Origin: DATCJU01 sp036562635
GTDB lineage: Bacteria > Actinomycetota > Actinomycetes > Mycobacteriales > Pseudonocardiaceae
NCBI GenBank assembly: GCA_036562635.1
Contig: DATCJU010000162.1
Coordinates: forward strand, 1 to 28,686
DNA: 28,686 nucleotides
Direction: 5' to 3'
Shown here: positions 1-6,318 of the stretch, in pieces
Layout: each line of letters opens with the position of its first letter
Numbering within the stretch: the first letter of the stretch is position 1
Position numbers and translations under genes: made by a program
The notes under the pieces: model-generated
What the model saw: only the letters and a program-made list of their open reading frames with translations
Database searches by the model: none
Told to the model about the DNA's origin: nothing

Positions 1-351
1 CGTCGTCAGATGCTCACCGGCGGCGATGGGCTCCAGGTACCGTTCCTGCTGCCAGCGGGTCGCCTTGGCCGCGACCGCCGCGGAAGCCACCAGGTGCATG
101 CCGAAGCAGATCGACGTCGAGGCACAGCCCCGCCCGGTGGCCTCGCACACCTGGGCCACCGCCAGCAGGCCGTGTCCGATGCCGCCGAACCGTTTGGGCA
201 CCACCAGCCCACCCAGCTGGTTGCGCAACGCGAGGACGCCCTCCTCGGGCCACCGGCCCTCCTCGTCGATCGTGGCGGCCTGCGGGGCCAGCACGTCCTC
301 CGAGACCTCCCGCGCATAGGCCACCACATTGCCCAGCTCGGTGCGCCACAT
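1..351 (-). CDS. Acyl-CoA dehydrogenase, N-terminal part (cut by window start)
   Basis: The 117 codons read from the ATG at 351 give the alpha-helical N-terminal domain of the acyl-CoA dehydrogenase family: a typical opening (MWRTELGNVVAYAREV), then LRNQLGGLVVPKRFGGIGHG and the following helices with CASTSICFGMHLVAS. Such FAD enzymes introduce the alpha,beta double bond in acyl-CoA. The flavin-binding middle region and the catalytic base lie beyond the window, so substrate and activity cannot be judged. A Shine-Dalgarno GGGAG sits 5 nt before the ATG. It lies downstream of, and on the same strand as, the SDR gene and thiolase remnant, but 607 bases away. It may therefore belong to the same catabolic regulon without sharing their transcript. 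Confidence 0.82.
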   Translation of the reverse strand, partial: MWRTELGNVVAYAREVSEDVLAPQAATIDEEGRWPEEGVLALRNQLGGLVVPKRFGGIGHGLLAVAQVCEATGRGCASTSICFGMHLVASAAVAAKATRWQQERYLEPIAAGEHLTT

Positions 352-958
352 CGCTTCTCCCTCGTAGTCCGGCCGGCGTGAAGCGGAGAGGTCCTCGCAC
401 AGCGCTGTCGACACCGCAGCCGCAGACACAGGCTGTACCTGGTTTTCTCCTCGTTTTCTGCAGGGACAGGTCCTCCCACCGGGGGCGGCGTGGGTCCGCA
501 CACCCTGTTCACCTGGTGCGGCCCTGGCACCTTCCGCCGGGACAGGTCACACCACCGTCCTGGCCTACAGCCTCACGCAAGCAACCGGTCACCAACCGTG
601 CCACTCCGCACGGCGCACCACCCCGCTCCCACCTTCGGAGCACCATCTCGGTGCGTGGAGCGCGGAGCCGTACCGGGCATCTCCCACTGTACGACCGTTT
701 CGCCTAACCACCTTCGCCTTTTCGGGCGAAGAGTCGTCCTCATGCTACGCGCTGTCGGCACGGAAACCGAGACGGTGACGACCGCACAGCCGAGCTATCG
801 CTCTTCGGGGGCAATCGTCCGTACAGGACGCTCCGGGCCGTGATCCGTCACCGGTGTCTCGGGGGAACGTCCGTTCCGGAACGGCCCCCGGTGCCGGAAG
901 TGCCGACGGCGCCACCGCCCGACGGACACCCGGTCCCGCGATGGGCCCTACCTCCCGC
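352..958. other. 607-base intergenic stretch, no gene seen
   Basis: No frame on either strand has a convincing start, ribosome site and protein-like composition here. It must hold the promoter of the acyl-CoA dehydrogenase, but I cannot assign one. The only TANNNT hexamer on the minus strand is TACAGT at 686-691, without a good -35. Small structures are present: a 10-bp palindrome ACAGCGCTGT at 399-408, 48 bases before the dehydrogenase start, and a 7-bp stem 712-718/725-731 with loop TTTTCG. The palindrome is a candidate operator only on the basis of symmetry and position. Confidence 0.5.
861..889 (-). terminator. Palindromic hairpin downstream of the SDR gene
   Basis: CCGTTCCGGAACGG at 871-884 is a perfect 14-nt palindrome, flanked by GGGGG (861-865) and CCCCC (885-889). 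The transcript of the SDR gene, which stops at 959, can therefore fold several alternative GC-rich hairpins here. There is no U-tract, as is common for actinobacterial terminators. Protein binding rather than termination is an alternative. Confidence 0.4.
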
Positions 959-1711
959 TCACAGGCGGGGAGCCAGGGAGACCCCGCCGTCCACGACGAG
1001 AGTCTGCCCGGTGATCCAGGAGGCCTCGTCGGAGAGCAGGAACGCGACCGCCCCGGCCACATCGGCGGGTACCCCGAGCCGCTTGAGGGGGTAGGTCGCG
1101 GCGACCTGTTCCTCGCGCCCCTCGTACAGGGCGGTGGCGAACCGGGTCTTGACCACGGCAGGCGCCACCGCGTTGACCCGAATGGTCGGGCCGAGTTCGA
1201 CGGCCAGCTCGGTGGTGAGCCTGATCAGCGCGGCCTTGCTGACGCCGTACATCCCGATCCCGGGCGAGGGACTCAGCCCGGCGATCGAGGCGACGTTGAC
1301 CACGGCGCCACCGTGCTCACCCATCCAGGCGTCCCGCACCCGCCGGGTCCAGGCCATCGGCGCGAGCACGTTGACCGCGAGAATCTTGGCCGCTGCCCCC
1401 GGCTCGACGTCGAGCAACGGGCCGTAGACGGGGTTGATCCCGGTGTTGTTGACCAGCATGTCGATCCGGCCGAACGCTTCCAGGGTGCGGGCGACCGCCT
1501 CCTGCTGGTGGTCGGGATCGTCGGCCCGGCCGGGCACCCCCAGAGCCCGGTCGGGACCGCCGAGCTCACGCACCGCCTCGGCCAACGGCTCGGGCTTGCG
1601 GGCGGTGATGCACACCCGTGCCCCACGCTCAACCAGTTCCCGGGCGATGCCCAGCCCGATACCGCGGCTGGCGCCGGTGATGATGGCGACACGGTCCTTG
1701 AACGAGGCCAC
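959..1711 (-). CDS. SDR-family oxidoreductase (3-hydroxyacyl-CoA/3-oxoacyl reductase-like)
   Basis: A 250-residue classical short-chain dehydrogenase/reductase. It has the cofactor motif TGASRGIG at residues 12-19, NNTG at 88-91 in place of the usual NNAG, the catalytic Ser142 (VNVASIAG), Tyr155 and Lys159 (YGVSK), and a C-terminal VDGG. The start is GTG at 1711, preceded by AGGAGG with a 6-7 nt spacer; an upstream extension in frame lacks a ribosome site and lies outside the family fold. It starts 28 bases after the stop of the thiolase remnant and shares that gene's promoter and operator. With a thiolase remnant, acyl-CoA dehydrogenase and TetR as neighbours, oxidation of a 3-hydroxyacyl-CoA is a reasonable inferred role, but the substrate is not visible in the sequence. 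Confidence 0.85.
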   Translation of the reverse strand: MASFKDRVAIITGASRGIGLGIARELVERGARVCITARKPEPLAEAVRELGGPDRALGVPGRADDPDHQQEAVARTLEAFGRIDMLVNNTGINPVYGPLLDVEPGAAAKILAVNVLAPMAWTRRVRDAWMGEHGGAVVNVASIAGLSPSPGIGMYGVSKAALIRLTTELAVELGPTIRVNAVAPAVVKTRFATALYEGREEQVAATYPLKRLGVPADVAGAVAFLLSDEASWITGQTLVVDGGVSLAPRL

Positions 1712-1739
1712 TTCGGCCCTCCTTCCGTACCGTCCCCGG

Positions 1740-1847
1740 TCAGATGGGCCGTGCGACCACCGTGGCCGCGCCCTGCCCACCACCGGAGCACCGCGCGATC
1801 GGGGTGCTCGGTGCGCGGGTCACGGACACGACCACGGCCTCGGTCAC
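1740..1847 (-). pseudogene. Collapsed thiolase: N- and C-terminal ends joined in frame
   Basis: A 35-codon frame opens with GTG at 1847, behind GGGAAGG at good spacing. Its first part, VTEAVVVSVTRAPSTPIAR, resembles the beginning of thiolases (EAVIVS.aRtPIGR). Its last part, CSGGGQGAATVVARPI, resembles the extreme C-terminus, where the active-site Cys-x-Gly-Gly-Gly segment lies. The roughly 350 residues between are absent, yet the frame is intact. The gene is first behind the TTGACA promoter and operator and is followed after 28 bases by the SDR. The simplest reading is an in-frame internal deletion of an acetyl-CoA acyltransferase that left promoter, ribosome site and stop in place. The product cannot be a working thiolase. 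A genuine small protein or an assembly collapse remain alternatives. Confidence 0.6.
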
Positions 1848-1902
1848 GGCACCTTCCCTCACTCGACACCGCCGGGCGGGTTGTGCGACGCCCCGGACAG
1901 AG

Positions 1903-1920
1903 TGACTAAGCGCTTGCTCA
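1903..1920. promoter_or_regulatory. Palindromic operator, probably for the TetR regulator
   Basis: TGACTAAGCGCTTGCTCA is an 18-bp near-perfect palindrome: 14 of 18 positions are symmetric around an AAGCGCTT core. AAG-nn-CTT type palindromes are typical operators of actinobacterial TetR repressors of lipid catabolism. It sits on the predicted start point (about 1912) of the minus-strand promoter at 1920-1948 and upstream of the divergent TetR gene, so binding would block the thiolase remnant-SDR transcript and could allow autoregulation. Confidence 0.65.
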
Positions 1921-1948
1921 GCATGGTCAGGTGACCCGGGCCTGTCAA
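1920..1948 (-). promoter_or_regulatory. Promoter of the thiolase remnant-SDR transcript
   Basis: On the minus strand a perfect -35 TTGACA (1943-1948) is followed after 17 nt by CATGCT (1920-1925), which keeps the A2 and T6 of the actinobacterial -10. The predicted start lies inside the TetR-type operator, about 65 nt before the GTG at 1847. The opposite promoter, for TetR, is less clear; TACGCT at 2007-2012 is a possible -10. Confidence 0.5.
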
Positions 1949-2055
1949 GGCCCCGGGGACGAGTTCCGCATGCCCGACGGTGGTGCACCCCGCCCTCTCC
2001 CCCTCCTACGCTCAGGCAGCACGCCGACGCGGCCGGATCGGGAAGGATGCGCACC

Positions 2056-2667
2056 ATGACCACCACCGTGCCCGCCGACATGTGGCCGGAGGTCCAACCG
2101 GAGGCGGCCCGACGCCTCATGCTGGCGGCCCTGGAGTCGTTCGCGCGACGTGGCTTCCACGCCACCACCACCCGGGACATCGCCACCGGCGCCGGTATGA
2201 GTCCGGCCGCGCTCTACGTGCACTTCCCCTCCAAGGCCGCGGTGCTGTTCGCCATCAGCCGCAGCGGCCACGAGCGGGCGCTCGACCTGGTACGACGGGC
2301 GATCACCCCCGACACCCCGCCGCAGGAGCAGGTACGTCGGCTGGTCGAGGACTTCGTGAGCTGGCACGCCCGGTACCACACCGTGGCCCGGGTCATCGCC
2401 TACGAGCTGCACGCACTCCCGGAACGGGAGTACCAGATCGTCGCCGAGCTGCGCCGTCAGATCGAACAGGCCGTACGCGACCTGATCGCCGAGGGGGTGA
2501 ACGCCGGAACCTTCCGAGTACCGGACGTCAAGACCGCCGCACGAGCCGTGCTCTCACTCGGTGTGGACGTCGCCCGGTGGTACTCGGAACGGATCAGCAA
2601 GACCCCCGAGGAGCTGGGGCGGGAGTACGCCGAGCTGGTGTTGCGCATGCTGGGCACCCCGCCCTGA
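2056..2667 (+). CDS. TetR/AcrR-family transcriptional regulator
   Basis: A 203-residue TetR repressor. Residues 16-65 form the DNA-binding domain, with the helix-turn-helix around RDIATGAGMSPAALYVHFPSK (residues 40-60) and the usual ALYVHFPSKAA recognition-helix signature. The rest is the helical ligand-binding and dimerisation domain. Of two in-frame ATGs, the one at 2056 is chosen because GGGAAGG ends 9 bases before it and directly abuts the one at 2047. It is divergent from the SDR/thiolase-remnant genes, with a palindromic operator between. By family precedent it represses the cluster and senses an acyl-CoA; the ligand is not deducible. Confidence 0.88.
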   Translation: MTTTVPADMWPEVQPEAARRLMLAALESFARRGFHATTTRDIATGAGMSPAALYVHFPSKAAVLFAISRSGHERALDLVRRAITPDTPPQEQVRRLVEDFVSWHARYHTVARVIAYELHALPEREYQIVAELRRQIEQAVRDLIAEGVNAGTFRVPDVKTAARAVLSLGVDVARWYSERISKTPEELGREYAELVLRMLGTPP

Positions 2668-3008
2668 GATCCCGCAACCCCAGCAGCCCCACCTCCGCGG
2701 CGCGGAAACCTCACCAGGGGCCGCGGTGGGTACGGCTCCGGTGCTCCCACAGCCGTCGCATCCACCGCCCGAGCCGCCCCGGAAAGTCACCGGAAGAGCC
2801 TCCTCGTCCCTCGCTCCGTCTGCACGGCGCATGGCCTACGGCCAGGACTCGAGCTGCCGGACCGTATCCGGCGGCGCACACTGGGAACAGGCAGCCGTGT
2901 GACCGTGGCGACCACGCACGGCGGTGGCCGCGCCCGCCCCGGATGCTCCTGCACGCTCCCCGCACCTCCCGGGGCCCGTATCCGAGACAGCGACCAAGGG
3001 AGGTCGCG
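2668..3008. other. 341-base intergenic stretch with a hairpin after TetR
   Basis: No convincing gene. A stem CCGCGGC/GCCGCGG at 2695-2701 and 2720-2726, 28 bases after the TetR stop, may end that transcript. The rest should hold the promoter of the HPF-like gene, but I find no TTGNNN-17-TANNNT pair. I also looked for the dormancy (DosR) box and did not find one. CCGTATCCG occurs at about 2861 and CCGTATCCGAG at about 2977; their meaning is unknown. Confidence 0.4.
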
Positions 3009-3773
3009 ATGAAAGGCTCGGCGACATCGGTCCTGCCCAACCTTCGGGTTCAGACCGGAGGTGGTGTGCCCAGCCGCGCCGCGGCGTACGCACGGAAGAA
3101 GGTGCTCGCGCTGACCCGGTACAGCCCGGCACCGATTCCCTACGGCCGGATCCGGCTCACCAAGGTGCACGACCCGGCCAACAACCGGTCCGCCGTGGTG
3201 CAGGTCAACCTCGACGTGGACGGGCACGGGGTACGAGCCCAGGCCGCGGCGCCGACCTTCACCGAGGCCATCGACCTGGTGCAGGGTCGCCTCCGGGAAC
3301 GCCTGCGGCACGTCGGCCGCTTCACCCGGGCCAGGGAATGGACCCGGCGCACCCCGACGACCGACACGGTCCCGGCGCCACCGGTGGAGGTCGGCTCCTC
3401 CGACCTGGTCCGGCACAAGACCTACGCACCGGAGCAGGTCACACCGGAGGAGGCGGCCTTCGACATGGAGCTGATGGACTACGACTTCTTCCTGTTCCGC
3501 GACGCCACCACCGGGCGGGACAGCGTCGTGTTCCGCGACGAGGACGGCAGCACCCGCATGCTGCGGCTCGCCGGTGACACGACTCCCTCCTCCACGACCG
3601 CGCCGTTCCCCGTGTCGGACGTGGACGTGCCGGTGATGTCGACGCACCAGGCGATCGAGCGACTGGCCGCGACCGGCGAGCGGTTCGTGTTCTTCGCCGA
3701 CGCCGCCTCCGGGCGCGGTCACGTGGTGTACCGCCGCTACGACGGCCGCTACGGGCTGATCAGCCCGGCCTGA
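3009..3773 (+). CDS. HPF/S30AE-like ribosome hibernation protein with tandem C-terminal domains
   Basis: 254 residues. Residues 10-102 match the S30AE (RaiA/HPF) N-terminal fold, with a beta strand after the helix carrying AAAYARKKV and the pattern VVQVNLDV...EAIDLVQGRL. Two C-terminal S30AE-type dimerisation domains follow: residues 133-188 (VRHKTYAPEQVTPEEAA, DYDFFLFRDATTG, VVFRDEDGS) and 205-253 (MSTHQAIERL, FVFFADAASG, HVVYRRYDGRYGLISP). The usual long HPF has one such domain. The family binds the 30S decoding region and, through the C-terminal domain, pairs ribosomes into inactive 100S particles. The start is ATG at 3009, after a strong AGGGAGGT. It precedes a DUF1876 gene by 39 bases, probably in one transcript. 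A stress or stationary-phase role is inferred from the families. Confidence 0.75.
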   Translation: MKGSATSVLPNLRVQTGGGVPSRAAAYARKKVLALTRYSPAPIPYGRIRLTKVHDPANNRSAVVQVNLDVDGHGVRAQAAAPTFTEAIDLVQGRLRERLRHVGRFTRAREWTRRTPTTDTVPAPPVEVGSSDLVRHKTYAPEQVTPEEAAFDMELMDYDFFLFRDATTGRDSVVFRDEDGSTRMLRLAGDTTPSSTTAPFPVSDVDVPVMSTHQAIERLAATGERFVFFADAASGRGHVVYRRYDGRYGLISPA

Positions 3774-3812
3774 CCTTCGCACGGGACCGATCCCAGTCAC
3801 GAGGAGACGACC

Positions 3813-4082
3813 ATGGCGACCAAGACGTGGACCGTGGAGATCCGTATCGACGAGCACGACCTGAAGACCACCGCCGAGGCCCGGCTCGGCAACCACGAGG
3901 CCGGTGAGATCACCGCCGAGGGGAGCGCGCGTTGCAACCCGGCGGACCAGAACATCCCCACGATCGGGGACGAGCTGGCCACGGCACGGGCTCTGTCGGA
4001 CCTGGCGCACAAACTGTTGCACAAGGCGGCCGAGGACATCGAGTCCTCCACGCACCAGCCTGTGGAACGGCTGAACGTCTGA
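3813..4082 (+). CDS. DUF1876-family protein (Rv1738/Rv2632c-like)
   Basis: An 89-residue acidic protein with the DUF1876 pattern: TWTVEIRIDEHD near the start, TTAEARL, an ITAEGSARCNP segment, then the helix DELATARALSDLAHKLLHKA and a C-terminal tail. Members such as M. tuberculosis Rv1738 are stress- or hypoxia-induced and, as I recall, their structure resembles hibernation-promoting factors. It follows the HPF-like gene by 39 bases with its own GAGGAG ribosome site, which fits a joint role in ribosome silencing. That role is inference; no catalytic residues are apparent. Confidence 0.8.
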   Translation: MATKTWTVEIRIDEHDLKTTAEARLGNHEAGEITAEGSARCNPADQNIPTIGDELATARALSDLAHKLLHKAAEDIESSTHQPVERLNV

Positions 4083-4100
4083 GGCCGTGCCGGGACACGG

Positions 4101-4126
4101 GAACCGGGGTGCAGGGACCGGTTCCG
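4101..4126 (+). terminator. Hairpin terminator after the HPF/DUF1876 genes
   Basis: GGAACCGG (4101-4108) and CCGGTTCC (4119-4126) form a perfect 8-bp stem with a 10-nt loop, 19 bases after the DUF1876 stop codon. There is no U-tract. Confidence 0.5.
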
Positions 4127-4234
4127 ACCGACCCCGCGCCCCGGTCGAACCGACAGGTCTCCGCCTGCCGGGGTGGGTGGCCCGGTCCGTACGAGCCCGA
4201 TGGCGGTACCGGAACCTGCCGAACCCCACAGCAC

Positions 4235-4263
4235 CTCAACCTCAACTGAAGGTTGAGGTTGAG
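4235..4263. repeat. Perfect 12-bp inverted repeat in the AT-rich island
   Basis: CTCAACCTCAAC (4235-4246) and GTTGAGGTTGAG (4252-4263) are exact reverse complements around a 5-nt loop. Each arm is itself a short tandem of CTCAAC/GTTGAG. A further TTGAG follows at 4269-4273. It is about 150 bases from the nearest plus-strand stop and has no U-tract, so a simple terminator role is unlikely. An operator for a dimeric regulator or a leftover repeat are possible. Confidence 0.7.
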
Positions 4264-4555
4264 ACAGATTGAGATGGTTCGTCAAAAACTCGAGTTCGAC
4301 TTCAGACAAATCGGGTATATCGCCCGAAATCCAGAGGCCTGACACGCCACCGTACACCAACCACTACCGTCCGTGATCACACGAACGGGCGCTGCGGAGT
4401 ATCCGCCCGTGCCGCGCCACGTCGGCGCCTGAGCCCCCGACCATGCAGGTGAGGTGCCCGCCGAGCCGGCACGCGAGGCAGCCGGACACCGCCTCCGAAC
4501 CACCCGACAGCCCGGTCCGGGGACGATCGATCACGGGCAGCCGGGTACGCCAGCC

Positions 4556-5065
4556 TCAGGTCCACTGGGCACCGACCCCGGTCAGCTCCTCGAAGATCAG
4601 CCAGGTACGGGAGGCCTCCACCCCGGGAATACCGGGGATGCGCTCCAGCACCACGTGCCGCAACGCGGCGTTGTCCGGAGCCCGCACCAGCACCAGCACG
4701 TCGTAGTCCCCGCCCACCAACGCGACGTGTTCGACGTAGCGGATGTTCCTGAGCTGCGCGGACACCTCCCGCCAGGTGTTCTGCTGGATCCGCACGCTCA
4801 CGTACGCCGAGGTGCCCAGCCCGGCACGTTCCGGGTCGATCCGGGCGGTGAACCCGGTGATCACCCCGTCGCGCAGCAGCCGCCCCACCCGTGCGTAGGC
4901 GTTGGCCCGGGAGATGTGCACCCGGTCGGCGAGCGTGCGGATGGACATCCGCCCGTCACGGATCAGCTCGGCCAGCAGCCGGCGGTCCACCTCGTCGACC
5001 GCTCGGGACGATCGTCCATCCCACCCCTTCTCCCGGCCCTCGATCCGAGACGTTCGGTCCCGCAC
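4556..5065 (-). CDS. Lrp/AsnC-family regulator, probable regulator of the bkd operon
   Basis: About 169 residues from GTG at 5065. That start is chosen because GGAGG lies 5 nt before it; in-frame GTGs at 5071 and 5077 are less well placed. Residues 24-75 are the AsnC-type winged helix (DEVDRRLLAELIRDGRMSIR, then ADRVHISRANAYARV). Residues 82-165 are the RAM ligand and oligomerisation domain, with LGTSAYVSVRI, HVALVGGDYDVLVLV and a final TWLIFEEL. Lrp/AsnC proteins typically sense amino acids. Being divergent from a branched-chain 2-oxoacid dehydrogenase operon, it resembles the BkdR arrangement, so control by branched-chain amino acids is the likely but unproven role. Confidence 0.85.
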   Translation of the reverse strand: MRDRTSRIEGREKGWDGRSSRAVDEVDRRLLAELIRDGRMSIRTLADRVHISRANAYARVGRLLRDGVITGFTARIDPERAGLGTSAYVSVRIQQNTWREVSAQLRNIRYVEHVALVGGDYDVLVLVRAPDNAALRHVVLERIPGIPGVEASRTWLIFEELTGVGAQWT

Positions 5066-5199
5066 ACCCACCTCCACGAGCCATCGGTAGCGGAATTCGC
5101 CACGTACTTGAGCCGACCATCTCACAAAGCTGAAAGTCCTGACCACACGTATGCCGTGCACACGCACGGCAGGACCTTCGTCCACGAGCCGAGGTGCCC
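5066..5199. promoter_or_regulatory. Divergent lrp/bkd control region with an 8-bp hairpin
   Basis: This 134-base gap must contain both promoters and the Lrp-type sites; I could not assign -35/-10 pairs with confidence. TGCCGTGC (5152-5159) and GCACGGCA (5164-5171) form a perfect 8-bp stem with loop ACAC, 28 bases before the E1alpha start. It may be an operator or a hairpin in the 5' leader. The segment around 5108-5137 (CTTGAGCC to TGAAAGTCC) is less GC-rich than its flanks and is the likeliest promoter core. Confidence 0.5.
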
Positions 5200-6318
5200 A
5201 TGACACTCATCGCGGACACCACGCCGGATCCCGCGGACCTGCTGCCGTCGGACACCCCGATCCGTTTCCTCGATCCCGAGGGACGCCGGGTCGACGAGCA
5301 CGGGGACTACCAGGAGCCGGCGCGGGAGCTGCTGCTCGCCGCCTATCGGGCGATGGTGGTCGGTCGGCGGTTCGACACCCAGGCGACCGCACTGACCAAA
5401 CAGGGCCGCCTGGCCGTCTACCCCTCCTCCCAGGGGCAGGAGGCCTGCCAGGTTGGCGGGGTGCTCGCGCTGCGTCCCACCGACTGGCTGTTCCCCACCT
5501 ACCGCGAGTCGACGGCCCTGGTGACCCGGGGGATCGACCCGGTGGAGGTGCTCACCCTGCTGCGCGGTGACTGGCACTGCGGGTACGACCCGTACGCCCA
5601 CCGCACCGCCCCCCAGTGCACCCCGCTGTCCACCCAGACCCTGCACGCGGCCGGTCTGGCCTACGCCGAGCGGCGCAAGGGCAACGACACCGTGGCCCTG
5701 GCCTTCATCGGCGACGGCGCGACCAGTGAGGGCGACTTCCACGAGGCGCTGAACTTCGCCGCGGTGTTCCGGGCCCCCGTGGTGTTCCTGGTGCAGAACA
5801 ACCGCTACGCGATCAGCGTTCCGCTGGCCAAGCAGACCGCCGCCCCCACCCTGGCGCACAAGGGGGTCGGCTACGGCGTACCGGCCGAGCAGGTGGACGG
5901 CAACGACCCGATGGCCGTCCTGGCCGTGCTGAACCACGCCGTGGCCCACGCCCGGGCCGGAAACGGCCCGTTCCTGGTGGAGGCGCACACCTACCGGATC
6001 GACGCGCACACCAACGCCGACGACGCCACCCGCTACCGCGACAACGACGAGGTCGACCAGTGGCGGCGCCGCGACCCGATCGTCCGTCTGGGCACCTACC
6101 TGCGCAGCACCGGAGCGTTGGACGCCGAGACGGAGGCGAGCATCGAGCAGGAGGCCGAGGCCCTGGCCGCGGACCTGCGCGCGCGGATGGCGGCCGAGCC
6201 GGAGGTCGACCCACTGTCGATGTTCGAGCACGTCTACGCCACACCGACCCCGCAGCTGGTCGAACAGCGGGAGCAGCTGGCCGCCGAGCTGGCGGCGGAA
6301 CGCGAGGAGGAACGCTGA
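5200..6318 (+). CDS. bkdA: Branched-chain 2-oxoacid dehydrogenase E1 component, alpha subunit
   Basis: 372 residues. It has the thiamine diphosphate-binding motif from GDG at 171-173 to NN at 200-201, enclosing GATSEGDFHEALNFAAVF, plus the E1alpha landmarks YPSSQGQEA (74-82), FPTYRE (98-103) and the loop EAHTYRIDAHTNADD (261-275). With E1beta it decarboxylates branched-chain 2-oxoacids from Val, Leu and Ile and passes the acyl group to E2; in actinomycetes this supplies primers for iso and anteiso fatty acids. The ATG at 5200 is preferred over GTG at 5194 because GAGG lies 5 bases upstream of it. Its TGA overlaps the ATG of E1beta by one base. A pyruvate dehydrogenase of the two-subunit type is the alternative; the Lrp neighbour and family resemblance favour Bkd. 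Confidence 0.88.
   Translation: MTLIADTTPDPADLLPSDTPIRFLDPEGRRVDEHGDYQEPARELLLAAYRAMVVGRRFDTQATALTKQGRLAVYPSSQGQEACQVGGVLALRPTDWLFPTYRESTALVTRGIDPVEVLTLLRGDWHCGYDPYAHRTAPQCTPLSTQTLHAAGLAYAERRKGNDTVALAFIGDGATSEGDFHEALNFAAVFRAPVVFLVQNNRYAISVPLAKQTAAPTLAHKGVGYGVPAEQVDGNDPMAVLAVLNHAVAHARAGNGPFLVEAHTYRIDAHTNADDATRYRDNDEVDQWRRRDPIVRLGTYLRSTGALDAETEASIEQEAEALAADLRARMAAEPEVDPLSMFEHVYATPTPQLVEQREQLAAELAAEREEER

Larger units (their letters stand above)
4083..4555. other. 473-base intergenic stretch with an AT-rich island
   Basis: No gene is convincing. The first 150 bases hold a terminator-like stem and then high-GC sequence. About 4235-4375 is clearly less GC-rich than the surroundings and carries a perfect inverted repeat. 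On the minus strand a frame runs through this island from TTG at 4360, but its codons (TTG, ACG, AAT, CTC, TCT) are unlike the neighbouring genes and it matches nothing I know. It could be a relic of foreign DNA or a regulatory region. Confidence 0.4.

Noticed and set aside
115..120. Short tandem repeats or mobile-element ends near the window edges
   Set aside because: No inverted terminal repeats, transposase fragments or target-site duplications are visible anywhere in the window.
3781..3800. GGGACCGATCCC before the DUF1876 gene as a dormancy-regulator box
   Set aside because: It shares only GGGA/TCCC ends; the spacing and inner bases do not match the GGGACTnnAGTCCC consensus and the sequence is not a true palindrome.
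4282..4503. A 73-codon minus-strand frame and a longer one from 4360 in the AT-rich island
   Set aside because: Codon use is unlike the neighbours, no ribosome site is present and no family is recognised; treated as non-coding.
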